NCBI GenBank assembly: GCA_977006965.1
Contig: OZ345357.1
Span: forward strand, 2,356,001 to 2,420,000
Source: Phymatolithon calcareum
Lineage: Eukaryota; Rhodophyta; Florideophyceae; Hapalidiales
Length of the DNA stretch: 64,000 bases
Reading direction: 5' to 3'
Shown here piece after piece: positions 30,588-39,745 of this stretch. The position numbers were made by a program, and so were the translations under genes. The notes below the pieces were generated by a model. That model was not told the origin of the DNA. It saw only the letters and a program-made list of their open reading frames with translations, and did not search any database. Each line of letters starts with the position of its first letter. Positions within the stretch are counted from its first letter, which is position 1.

Positions 30588-31754
30588 TTACTTGGTTGAT
30601 AATTCCAAAGTCTTCCATGACTCGGTACCATCGACACCCTTTACCATGCATGAGACGACGGTCGTGCGATAATCGATAAAAAACTTCCATCTTGCGTACT
30701 TCGTATGCTTGAAAGAAGGTTTCTTATAAGGTTGCCAATCACCGGCAATAGAATATGGTGCAGAGTCATCTCGTCTTCTTTTCCTGCCATTGACATAGAA
30801 TTGTACATAGCGAACCTTACCAGAAGTTTCACATGTGATCGTAATTGCATGCTTTTTTAGCAAATGCAAATACGGATGATGACTGCTGTAGGATTTCCCG
30901 GTCTTCCAAATGACTCTACTCGGCTTCCACGCATATCGCAATGTCATCGATTTTATCCAGACGGTCGACTTCGGGATCTGATATCGATTCTTGAACATCG
31001 ATCTGTACAACGGTTTCGGTACCTTGCCGTCTGTGAACGGGGCTGGCTTGAACAATTGGGTGTACTTCCCCCCTCCAGGGCAAGGCTCCTTCCAGCAAAT
31101 CCCAATATCGTTCACAGTAGCCCTGCACATGCCATTCTCCTTCAGATGAGAATCTCCGGGAATAAATTGCGGATCATGACTCTTTTCCACCTTAGCACCA
31201 CCCTTGATCTGGATGTAACTGCAGTCGTAATAATCGCCAAAGAAGCCCCATTTCCCACCGCCGCCAATCCAAACCCATCCCAGAACGTACACACCATCCG
31301 GGTAAACCTTGGGGATTTTGACATAGTGCGTATAATGGACATTGGTGGCATCGTAATTACAATCACGAAATTTGTATCTCTTCGAACACTTCTTCCGTCC
31401 GGTGTCACCGCACGACCATAGAAACACATTCCTTGTGTGTACTTTCTTCTTCCACATATCCTTCACGTTAACAAGAGTCCACCGACTAAAACCGCCCTCG
31501 TGGTTGTTCGCCAGCGTCTTGATTTCAACAACTTGACCTCGTTTCACAGTCATGGATGGATTGTTTTTGGTAGCATCGAGCCGATATTGGGAGTTGGGAC
31601 AGGGCCCGGGACAATTTGCACCGAATCCAATACGACATGCAACGTGTCGTGACATGGAGATCTTGGCGAGAGACTGATGCGCCGCGGCCGCAGAGAAAAG
31701 AAGTGCGAGCGCCAAGACTGCCACACTGTGACGCGGGGCGCAGTCGGCGCACAT
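30588..31754 (-). CDS. secreted LPMO-like protein with C-terminal Ig-like domain
   Basis: 388 aa. A signal peptide (about 1-25, VAVLALALLFSAAAA) is predicted to end right before His26, which would put histidine at the mature N-terminus as lytic polysaccharide monooxygenases require for the copper brace. His85 in LANNHEGGFSRW is a candidate second ligand. PDGVYVLGWVWIGG and DYYDCSYIQIKG near 152-184 resemble the GxYxLRWxW and YxxCADITI strands of chitin-binding type-4/AA LPMOs. Cysteines are numerous, as in secreted proteins. Residues about 305-388 look like an Ig-fold domain (ITITCETSGKVRYVQFYVNG, ...SCMVKGVDG). The fold call is from motif pattern only. It may act on wall or matrix polysaccharide, but substrate and activity are unknown. 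Confidence 0.6.
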   Translation of the reverse strand: MCADCAPRHSVAVLALALLFSAAAAHQSLAKISMSRHVACRIGFGANCPGPCPNSQYRLDATKNNPSMTVKRGQVVEIKTLANNHEGGFSRWTLVNVKDMWKKKVHTRNVFLWSCGDTGRKKCSKRYKFRDCNYDATNVHYTHYVKIPKVYPDGVYVLGWVWIGGGGKWGFFGDYYDCSYIQIKGGAKVEKSHDPQFIPGDSHLKENGMCRATVNDIGICWKEPCPGGGKYTQLFKPAPFTDGKVPKPLYRSMFKNRYQIPKSTVWIKSMTLRYAWKPSRVIWKTGKSYSSHHPYLHLLKKHAITITCETSGKVRYVQFYVNGRKRRRDDSAPYSIAGDWQPYKKPSFKHTKYARWKFFIDYRTTVVSCMVKGVDGTESWKTLELSTK

Positions 31755-32783
31755 CGCGGATTTCGGACGCGATTCTCGCGCGTAGCTCGGTGAACTGATG
31801 TTGGTAAGTGCGACAATGCGCGAATACCGCCGCAGCGGATAGTGCTATCGGTGCGACTGTGAGTATCCAATGAAGATGTGCGTGCGTCTGCCGGTGTGAT
31901 GACGAGTTTGATGGGCGGTAAAAGTGCAGGCGGGTGGGGGAAGACACTACAGCTGGCGTTCAAGTGCTTGAGTGCACGGGAGACAGATGTGGGGACGATT
32001 GGTGCGTGGCATTGAATAGGGCCCCGAAGCGAAAATAGAGCGGTGCATGGCCGGGTATTCGGGAAAAATCGACAATCGTGACTGCCTTGTTCTGGCGTCT
32101 TCTTTTTGCTTCCGCTGTGCGTGTCACGTGGATGATCCACCGGGCGACCAGAGGCAGAAGAGTCGGAAGGGAGAAAACATTCTCAAAAATAACCGATATT
32201 TTACAGATTCCGGACCGCATCGGTCACGCAGGATCAAGATACCTCACAAGTCTCGTACGTACCATGCTGCGCAAGCTTTCTATTTATTGCTTACTGTACA
32301 TAACTCGGAATGACGGTCGTGCTGTGGAGCAGGACCTTCAGTATCTTTACAGTAAATTCTTGTCCGGTACTGCACCAGTTGGCAGATTTTTGAATTTAAG
32401 TTCCAACTATCAAATGATGAGCAGACAAGTGGAAGTGAATTCGTAGATTTATGACGCTTGTGACTAATGTCACGAGTCACGAAGATCCACTCCAGTCAAC
32501 TTTGTTGCATGATTTAGCACAATTACAGCTGTGCAGCAGTCCCGAATCCCAATTCTTTGTCCCATTTTTGAGACAATGACAATTACGATGCAATATGATG
32601 ATTATGCACTGCGTGACAGAGCTGACGAAGGTCAATGCCATGCGTGGATACAATCAGTCATGAGAATATGAGAGCGTACTATATTGGGTTGAAGTTCACG
32701 CAAAGACGCGACTTAAAATTTATATTTAGACTACGAAATTGATTTTGCGTTGTCATTTAAACGATATGTGTCGACGAGCGATT

Positions 32784-32807
32784 AGCGATGAGCTATCGCT
32801 CATCGCT
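32784..32807. repeat. hairpin, 10-bp arms
   Basis: AGCGATGAGC, 4-nt spacer TATC, GCTCATCGCT, within a wider GAGCGA/CGCTCG context. Confidence 0.9.
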
Positions 32808-33444
32808 CGCTCGAAACGTTTTGAGCAACGAATACTGTATTGTCTTTCCGGCGTGAAAATTTGTGTGTTCCATCGATACGCATGTACTGTATCGATCATG
32901 ATCGGGCAGCCAAAAATCTGTGCAGAAAAAGTCGTGGATGTGCAAAATCAGTGCACTCTCGACTTTCCAACAATATCGACCGCATCGTTGTCAGCGTCTA
33001 ACTTCGTCTGGAAAGGAACGTTTTTAAGCCCGCAAGCACGACACCATGTGGGCTAGTCATCGTATTTATCCGTAATCAAAAACAGCATTTCACCTCTGCA
33101 GTTGCAATCTGAGCTCGGTAGAAAGCAATGAAGCACGACTGAGATGACTTTAGAGAGACCCGAGATGAGAACAGTGAGGATAGGCAACGTTTTGAACAGT
33201 GACGTGAGTTTATGATACAGCATGTGCTCCCCAGCATTGTGCTATGATAACACGCGCCATGCCAAAACCTTAAAATCAGATATAATTTTAGGTCAGTGAT
33301 TCAAGCGGCGTTTCCAGTAAACATGTCTATCTTTTATTGGTCTTCATGACCTCCCCTTAAGAAGCGGTCTATGGTCTTGACCAATCCTATTATCATAGTG
33401 CATTAATCTGCGTGAAGGAGGACCGCTTTCAAAATAGTCGCTAC

Positions 33445-33500
33445 TATTTATATTGATTTTAACGTCATGCCGCGGCGTGACGTTAAAATCAATGTAAATA
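33445..33500. repeat. 56-bp palindrome, near-perfect
   Basis: 23-bp arms (33445-33467 and 33478-33500) with one mismatch, closing through CCGCGG. The centre is also self-complementary, so almost the whole element pairs. Confidence 0.95.
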
Positions 33501-33535
33501 TTTTATCACGGCGCGTGATGTACTGATTTCACTCA

Positions 33536-33560
33536 TGAAACGGTAATGATTACTGTTTCA
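33536..33560. repeat. hairpin, 12-bp arms
   Basis: Arms TGAAACGGTAAT and ATTACTGTTTCA with a 1-nt spacer and one G-T pair. Confidence 0.9.
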
Positions 33561-33603
33561 CAAAAATGGTCACGCACCAAAAATCAAAGATACGTGTCTC
33601 CAC

Positions 33604-33674
33604 GACGGTAAAATTCAACGATTGTATATACTGTACTGTGCTGGTTTGGTACAGCACTCCTTGAATTTTACGTC
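33604..33674. repeat. 71-nt hairpin with inner stem
   Basis: Outer arms GACGGTAAAATTCAA and TTGAATTTTACGTC differ by one bulged base. An inner GTGCTG...CAGCAC stem lies in the loop, next to a TACTG tandem. Confidence 0.88.
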
Positions 33675-33719
33675 ACTTCTCGCTAAGGAAACTAACGAAC
33701 TTAAGTTATCGTAGAGATT

Positions 33720-33855
33720 GGCAACACGATTGTACAGTAGATGCTCGTATTGAGTGCTCCGTCCTGGAATACTGTAATAGCGAGCTCTTTAGGAGTGAGC
33801 TATCCTGACGTTCCGGGACGTAGTACTCAATACGAGCATCTACAATCGCATTGCC
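33720..33855. repeat. 136-nt fold-back with about 45-bp arms
   Basis: The left arm starting GGCAACACGATTGTA pairs with the right arm ending CAATCGCATTGCC, continuing through TGCTCGTATTGAGT to GTCC-GGAA with a few mismatches. The left arm carries five extra bases (CAGTA) after GATTGTA that the right arm lacks. The interior has a further AGCGAGCTC/GAGTGAGCT stem. Confidence 0.92.
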
Positions 33856-34628
33856 TTAAACTTTAGAGGCACTGTCAATCATCCCACCCCCGCACTTTGG
33901 GCAGCGTGTCTAAGCTGTGGTGATGCATTTCCGATCTCTACTGCACACTCAATCCCACGTCTCTAATGTAGTCCCCATGGCCATGGAGATAATTTCCCAA
34001 TAAGGCCTGCTGGAAATCTAAACAGAGTGCCTCTGCCCCGTCTCTGCTGCGCACTAAAGTCACACTTCCTCGGCAACACATCAACAGCGACGTCATTCCC
34101 GCAAAAGGTCACAGCACAGAAGGTATCGCTCTTCTTCCACTACTACAGATAATTTGTTATCCTGTCTTGCTCTGGCCTTATTCAGTAGAAAGGAGAGGCC
34201 ACAGGTATTGATATACGGTAGACTACACGAACAAACTCTTTGAAGCAAGTTGCAGGAAAGCCCTGATCAGCAGTCTCTCAAAAGTCTCGCGATGAAAGTA
34301 CTGTATTGTCACAGATAATTACTGTTACAGGAGAAAGCTTCACGGCTCTTTCTTTCGAATTCACAGTTTTAAAGCTGGCTCTACGTACAGTACAGTACAC
34401 TCATTGCATTGTGCGCAAAAGGCTATTCGTTGTCTCTCCTCAGGGCTCTACGAATCCGAGCCGAATTAATCTATCCTTAATTATCGCAGCCGTTTTCGCA
34501 AGCGTTGCAGAACTCGAGTCAGGAACTGGCCTGCCACCTGGGATGATCCGCAATCAGCAATTTCGATTCACAATCGAACAGTGAGAATAACCAGAGAAAC
34601 CACCTAATTTTTAAATTGGGGGAATTTT

Positions 34629-34666
34629 CCAAGTGACAGGATCGGTTTAACGATACTGTCACTTGG
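34629..34666. repeat. 38-nt hairpin, 16-bp arms
   Basis: CCAAGTGACAGGATCG, 6-nt spacer GTTTAA, CGATACTGTCACTTGG; one mismatch. Confidence 0.95.
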
Positions 34667-34899
34667 ATATGGTCCCCTAGCCTCTCTACCGTAACCCTAA
34701 CGTCTGCTCAATCCGCCATTCGTGCTAAGTCACCGAACAACAGACTCCGCCATTGTACTTGGCCTTTGGAGCAACAGCATCCTCCTTCAACTTAAACACT
34801 TATCGGAGGATGACATCGTGATTGTAGATGGCTTAGAGCACAGTGGGAAAACCCAAGCGCAAGTAGAAAGAGAATTCCAATAAGAACCCCGACAGGTTC

Positions 34900-35118
34900 T
34901 CACGGTAGAGATCCTTCAACGATTTTATCGCATACTCTTCTGATATATTGCCGTTGAGACACAGATTGACTAGAAAACCCTCGGATCAGATGTTCTATGG
35001 TGTCTTTGCTACCAAGCGTGCACATTGAGCACACTGGTTCATAATGTCGGGCTTTGTCTTCTCTGTGTCTGTGGTGCAATGCTGCAACAAATGGGCAACA
35101 GTTCGTGAGGAGCTGCAT
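34900..35118 (-). pseudogene. non-LTR retrotransposon remnant (reverse transcriptase C-terminal zinc region)
   Basis: A 72-codon frame with ATG at 35118 shows the pattern that follows the polymerase domain in LINE-type elements: a short NCCPFVAALHHRH stretch, then CSMC, eight residues, and EHLI, giving the C-x2-C...H array of the RVT zinc region. No polymerase motifs are readable in the 350 bp upstream, where every frame has stops. I read it as a decayed fragment. The match is by pattern only, and a small unrelated zinc-binding peptide is possible. Confidence 0.45.
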
Positions 35119-35780
35119 AATTATTTCCAGACATGTTCAGGTCGTCTGGAAGTGGTCACTGGCTCGTTGGGCGATGGTTCAAAGATGGACCGTATTGCCT
35201 CAAGATTGAGTTGTAAAGCATGATGTAACAGCACACTCGATTGAACATTGCCCTTCATGCAAGGGCCTTGACGGCCTGGTACTGCGGGACATAATTCTGA
35301 TTTAGTCGTATCCCAGTGGCTTCTATGTGCACCTCACAGTACATGATATGCTAATTGAGTCACACAGCAGTTGGGATATTCAAGCAATTGTTCCAACGTC
35401 ACCTTGAGTCCTCTCTGAAATTAGGAATTCAGCGAAGACTGTGGCGTTCTCATGACTACAATAAGGCCCCTTGCTCAGCAAAAGGATCGCCCTAATCGCC
35501 GTGCTCATTTTTTCGGAAGGGTGGTATGTGATAACATTTTTTCACATGTACAGATATGGACCTTCATGGAGCCCAACTCACAACGGCCGGCTTTCGACAT
35601 AAACAGAATTCATCTGTTTACATATAGCGCGTGATCCCGGTTGAGTTATGCAGCATCCACACCAGTGCCGACCAATTCATAGCGGTTTTTTGCACATTTT
35701 ACATTAATAAATTTTATTGTTATTGAATATAGAAAACCTAGTGGAACAAACTGTTTGCCAAAACTGCATGCAAATCGAAG
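35119..35780. other. intergenic, 3' flank of the PNPase gene
   Basis: Contains the likely PNPase polyadenylation signal and no recognised gene. Confidence 0.5.
35713..35718 (-). terminator. polyadenylation signal AATAAA of the PNPase gene
   Basis: AATAAA on the minus strand about 63 bp after the stop at 35781. Confidence 0.45.
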
Positions 35781-38348
35781 CTATGCACTATTGTTAGTAC
35801 GTCGCTTTCCAGATCCCGATGATTTACTGGCTGACCCATCGCCTTCTATTGTGGCCGGAACCGCTGTCGCACCAGCAGGTTCTTCCTTCGGCAAGCAAGC
35901 CCGTCGACTCAACTTGAATTGCCCATTTCGACCAAGCTCGATCACTTTCACTTGAATCTTGTCTCCTACATTGCAAACGTCCTCGACCTTATTAGTCCGC
36001 TTATTCTCCAATTCCGAAATGTGCAACCACCCTTCCCTGCCTTCTGCCACTTCGACATAGGCCCCAAAAGGCAATGTTTTGGTTACTTTACCGGCGAACG
36101 TGGTCCCCACCGACATAGCAATCGTCATGCCCTTGACAATGTTCATCGCCTTGTTGAGAGCCTTTTCACTCGCGGACGCGAACGAAACTGTTCCATCGTT
36201 TTCGATCGTAATTCGTAATACATCTTCCCCGCCACACCGCTCGATGATAGATTTGATGGTCTTTCCTCCAGGTCCAATGATGTCTCCAATTCTCTTTTGT
36301 GGAATTACGATGCTTCGGACTCGGGGAACAGTATCCGGTAAAGTGGGCCGTGCAGCTGGCATCGTCTTTTTCATTTCGTTCAGAACGTGAATTCGACCTT
36401 CTTGTGCTTGCTGCAGAATTCTGTTGAATACTTCAATAGAAATTCCACGAAGCTTGACATCAAGCTGAAGTGCAGAAATTCCAATCTCATCCCCTGCAAA
36501 CTTGGCATCACAACTCCCAAGAGCATCCTCCAATCCAAGAATATCAGTCAGTACCACGTTTCTCTTCTCGCCTGTTATTGCATCTTCTTCAGCCTGTTTG
36601 TCGACAATGAGTCCCATTGCTATACCAGCAACATGTCGGGTTAACGGCACCCCGGCGTCAAGCAGCGCCAAACAGCCTCCACAAACGCTCGCCATACTTG
36701 AGCTACCGTTGCTCTCTAAAATATTGCTTTCCACACGGATGATGTATGGAAATGTCTCGCGAGAGGGAACAGCAGCAACAAGGGCACGCTCTGCAAGCTT
36801 CCCATGTCCAACTTCACGACGGCCAGGGGCTCCAACTCGACCCACTTCGCCTACACTCGACGGTGGGAATGAATATTGCAAGTAGAAACGCGCCGCTTCC
36901 TCGCCTTCCAGAGTTTCCCTTTTCTGTGCCATATCCTCGCCACCTAGCGTTGCTACGGCAAGTGCTTGCGTCTCACCTCTCGTAAACAACGAAGACCCGT
37001 GAGCACCAGGGAGCAATCCTTGATCGATAGTTATTGGGCGTACCTCGCCGAGACCACGACCGTCAGCTCGAATGCCATTGTCCAGGATACACCGTCGCAT
37101 GCGCTCACTGACTACTTCTTTCCATGCGATTTGTAGAATGCTCTTTGCCTGTGCCGCAGCGTCCGGATCTTCAATTTCATCTTGTCTCGAAGGGAGTAAT
37201 TCGGCGAAAACTTTTTCTCGAACAATGCGGACAGCCGCATCTCGATTCTGTTTCCCTCTAACGGCTAATGCTTCGTCAAGTCCACCCATCAAATTCTCAA
37301 TTTGGACCATTAGCCCAGATGGAGCTAGACGGAAACCAGATAGGTCCTTTTCCTTTCCAGATTTTTCCCGCAATTCATCCATTGCATCGCATAGCTTAAT
37401 AATGGACTCATGAGCAACTTGCACAGCTTTCAAAACTTCGGCTTCAGGCAGAAAATTGGCGATGCCCTCAATCATCAGAATACCATTCCGAGTACCAGCC
37501 ACGACTATGTCCGCGGTAGATTGCTTCTGTTCTTCAATCGTCGGTTCAACGATAAATTCCCCATCAATACATGACACCCGAACACCTGCCACGGGCTCCA
37601 CGAGCGGGATACTTGAAATATGCAGTGCGGCAGCTGAGCCACAGATAGCAAGTGCGTCCGCGGGATTTTTGCCGTCATAAGAGAACACGTTTGCAATGAC
37701 CTGCACTTCATTGAAATAGCCATCAGGAAACATGGGACGTAACGGGCGGTCAATTAGCCGAGAAATAAGAATTTCGCGCTCTGACGGTCGTCCTTCACGC
37801 TTGATATAGCTCCCCGGAGTTCGCCCTGTCGCAGAAAACTTTTCCGCATAGTCAACGCGAAGCGGAAAGAAGTCAATGTCAGATTTTGACTTTCTTTCCC
37901 CGCACGCCGTGCAGAAGACGAGCGTTCCGTCAATTCTCGCAATTATGGAGCCGGCTGCTTGTCGCGATACGCGGCCTGTTTCAAATCGCATTGTCTTTCC
38001 TTTTGCAAATTCCACTTCCACAAAAAAACCCTCTCCAGGAACCGGGATAGCAGGGGACGGAAAAGATGCGGAACTGCCGCCGATTTCGTCAAATCGGCGA
38101 AGGCGCTCTTCTGTGTCCGTATCGGGAACATCGGCAATATCTTCCGGATCTTCCGTACTTAACATTGAAGGCGCGCTTGCCTTCATGGGGATCTTGGGAC
38201 ATTTCAAGAGCCTTCGGGAACGACGAAAAGGAGGTGTGCTTATAAACGTGCTTGCCTTCGAAGCTCCCAATACAGGGCTTGTGACGAAGCCCGGGTGAGG
38301 TTGGAATTTGGTGCCCATATCGTCACGCCGTGTACTGTTGCTGTTCAT
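35781..38348 (-). CDS. PNP: polynucleotide phosphorylase, probably plastid
   Basis: 855 aa from ATG 38348 (a second ATG at 38318 is also good); the longer open frame begins at GTG and is not used. It degrades and tails RNA 3' ends by phosphorolysis. A Ser/Thr/Arg-rich leader (about 10-65, FVTSPVLGASKASTFIS) fits a plastid transit peptide. First RNase PH domain: FETGRVSRQAAGS...DGTLVFCTACGE and REILISRLIDRPLRPMFPDGY. Second domain: RADGRGLGEVRPI, GSSLFTRGETQALAVATLG and SYIDG-equivalent FLQYSFPP. KH domain with IIGPGGKTIKSI near 693, then S1 domain (about 748-814, GKVTKTLPFGAYVEV...GWLHISEL). All domains are complete. Confidence 0.93.
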   Translation of the reverse strand: MNSNSTRRDDMGTKFQPHPGFVTSPVLGASKASTFISTPPFRRSRRLLKCPKIPMKASAPSMLSTEDPEDIADVPDTDTEERLRRFDEIGGSSASFPSPAIPVPGEGFFVEVEFAKGKTMRFETGRVSRQAAGSIIARIDGTLVFCTACGERKSKSDIDFFPLRVDYAEKFSATGRTPGSYIKREGRPSEREILISRLIDRPLRPMFPDGYFNEVQVIANVFSYDGKNPADALAICGSAAALHISSIPLVEPVAGVRVSCIDGEFIVEPTIEEQKQSTADIVVAGTRNGILMIEGIANFLPEAEVLKAVQVAHESIIKLCDAMDELREKSGKEKDLSGFRLAPSGLMVQIENLMGGLDEALAVRGKQNRDAAVRIVREKVFAELLPSRQDEIEDPDAAAQAKSILQIAWKEVVSERMRRCILDNGIRADGRGLGEVRPITIDQGLLPGAHGSSLFTRGETQALAVATLGGEDMAQKRETLEGEEAARFYLQYSFPPSSVGEVGRVGAPGRREVGHGKLAERALVAAVPSRETFPYIIRVESNILESNGSSSMASVCGGCLALLDAGVPLTRHVAGIAMGLIVDKQAEEDAITGEKRNVVLTDILGLEDALGSCDAKFAGDEIGISALQLDVKLRGISIEVFNRILQQAQEGRIHVLNEMKKTMPAARPTLPDTVPRVRSIVIPQKRIGDIIGPGGKTIKSIIERCGGEDVLRITIENDGTVSFASASEKALNKAMNIVKGMTIAMSVGTTFAGKVTKTLPFGAYVEVAEGREGWLHISELENKRTNKVEDVCNVGDKIQVKVIELGRNGQFKLSRRACLPKEEPAGATAVPATIEGDGSASKSSGSGKRRTNNSA

Positions 38349-39403
38349 GGTGTGTGAAGGTATTCGATATTCAGCTTGCGCTGGGAACGATACAAATTCC
38401 TTACGAGGAACTGCTTTTAACGCAAAGCAGTACTCAAATTCGCGCGGAAGGAAAACCAAGTCTGACGAGGGAAATCGGTTTGTCCCGGCGATGCACACTG
38501 GAGATTCATTGTATCGTGGGTACAAAAATTGCACATAATTTTTCTAAATTATAAGTTTGCCTGCCACGTGTGGAGCGAGATCTGCTTGCTTTCAAGATTG
38601 ATCTCGGTGCTGCTTTTATTGTCAATAAAAGAAAATTGTAATCGCTCTAGCTGGAGATTCAGGGAACGGGGTAGCCCGTACAGTTGCTAAGGTTCCAGAA
38701 AAGGCGATATTGGTACGCATTGTCAATGCTCTTTCCAAGTGTAAAAACGTCTCCAGTTTCTGGGGTTCAACTTCCGGTTTTTTGCACACCTGAAGGAGAG
38801 CCAAATCCGTGGTCCCGAGCCCCTGTCAGTGAACAAGCATATTTTTCGGTCGGAGCGGTTGAGGAGTGCATGATCAACAAGTCTTGTTTCTGACGTCTTT
38901 GGTTTACTTTCCGCACGAACCTCTCAACTTTGTTTCACCTGCTTTTCATGTCGTTCACTGGATTAGCTTCCCACACATGGCAAGTATCTCTGTCATCCAT
39001 TATTCGCAATGTATGCTTCAATCACTGATGGCAACATCTGCGTCATTCTGAGTCTCGCAGTACCTTTTTTGAACGAGCAACCGTGACATTCCTATGGAAG
39101 AGGCAATGCAAGCAAACATGAAATAATGGATTTCCCATTTGGAACACTCGATCGAAGACCCGTCCCTTCACATTATACAGTAGCACGACCTTTGACACTG
39201 TATATCGTTCTTACAGTCTGACCCGATGGATCGTAGAAAAGAGCCATTTTCAACACACCTGTTACAGCCATACTGGTCTCTCAAAACACAGTGAAAACGG
39301 GGAATTATGCCCATGCAGAAGCGTGATTCCCAGCTGTGCTATTTGCAACACTTCAGTCAACTCACTCACTCACTAAGCCACAATCCGATGCATCAGCGGT
39401 CAT
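38349..39403. other. 1.05-kb intergenic region
   Basis: 5' flank of the PNPase gene. Frames at 38622-38804 (minus) and 38684-38893 (plus) are unrecognised. Confidence 0.5.
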
Positions 39404-39745
39404 GTGGAGTATGGGGAGGGGGTGGATGACGCGGTGCGGAGAAAGGCGTTTGAGCATTTCGGAATTGGTATTGCACAGGTGCGATGGCTTGCATCTCATG
39501 CATGGCCTTATCCTTATTGTCTCATGATGGGATTTGTGGCGAGAGCGACGGAAGATGAATTGCTGGTGGATTATAATACTATCGAACATGCGAGATGGTT
39601 CTCTGTTGATGAGCTTAATCAGCTCGAGGTTTCTAGAAAAGCTCCGCTTAAGGAACGGGACGCGGATGGATGGACTGCCGCGCTCTGCACCGGCGGCACC
39701 GAGAATTATCGGCCAATTGATTCAGGCATTTGTGCAGGGCGATGA
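39404..39745 (+). pseudogene. broken NudC/NUDT12-type NADH pyrophosphatase fragment
   Basis: The readable frame has no ATG (it opens at GTG) and covers only the C-terminal half of a NudC-type Nudix domain. The Nudix-box region EYGEGVDDAVRRKAFEHFGI aligns with the E-x-GE...AVRRE-x-x-EE-x-G consensus, but two metal-binding glutamates are replaced (RE to RK, EE to EH). After it come ASHAWPYPYCLMMGF, like the SQPWPFPxSLMxGF that marks the NADH-pyrophosphatase branch, and EHARWFSVDEL. The zinc-finger and N-terminal domains are absent. Truncation plus lost catalytic residues make a dead copy likely. Confidence 0.72.

Larger units (their letters stand above)
31755..34899. other. 3.1-kb gene-poor region dense in hairpins
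   Basis: No gene recognised; a frame at 32739-33056 is unrecognised. From 32.7 kb the sequence holds at least six hairpins, listed separately. Confidence 0.5.

Noticed and set aside
33445-33855. MITE family with terminal inverted repeats
   Set aside because: The neighbouring hairpins share no sequence with each other and no consistent flanking duplication was seen.
35781-38534. Longer PNPase reading (917 aa)
   Set aside because: The extra 62 codons start at GTG; the ATG at 38348 or 38318 gives a normal transit peptide.
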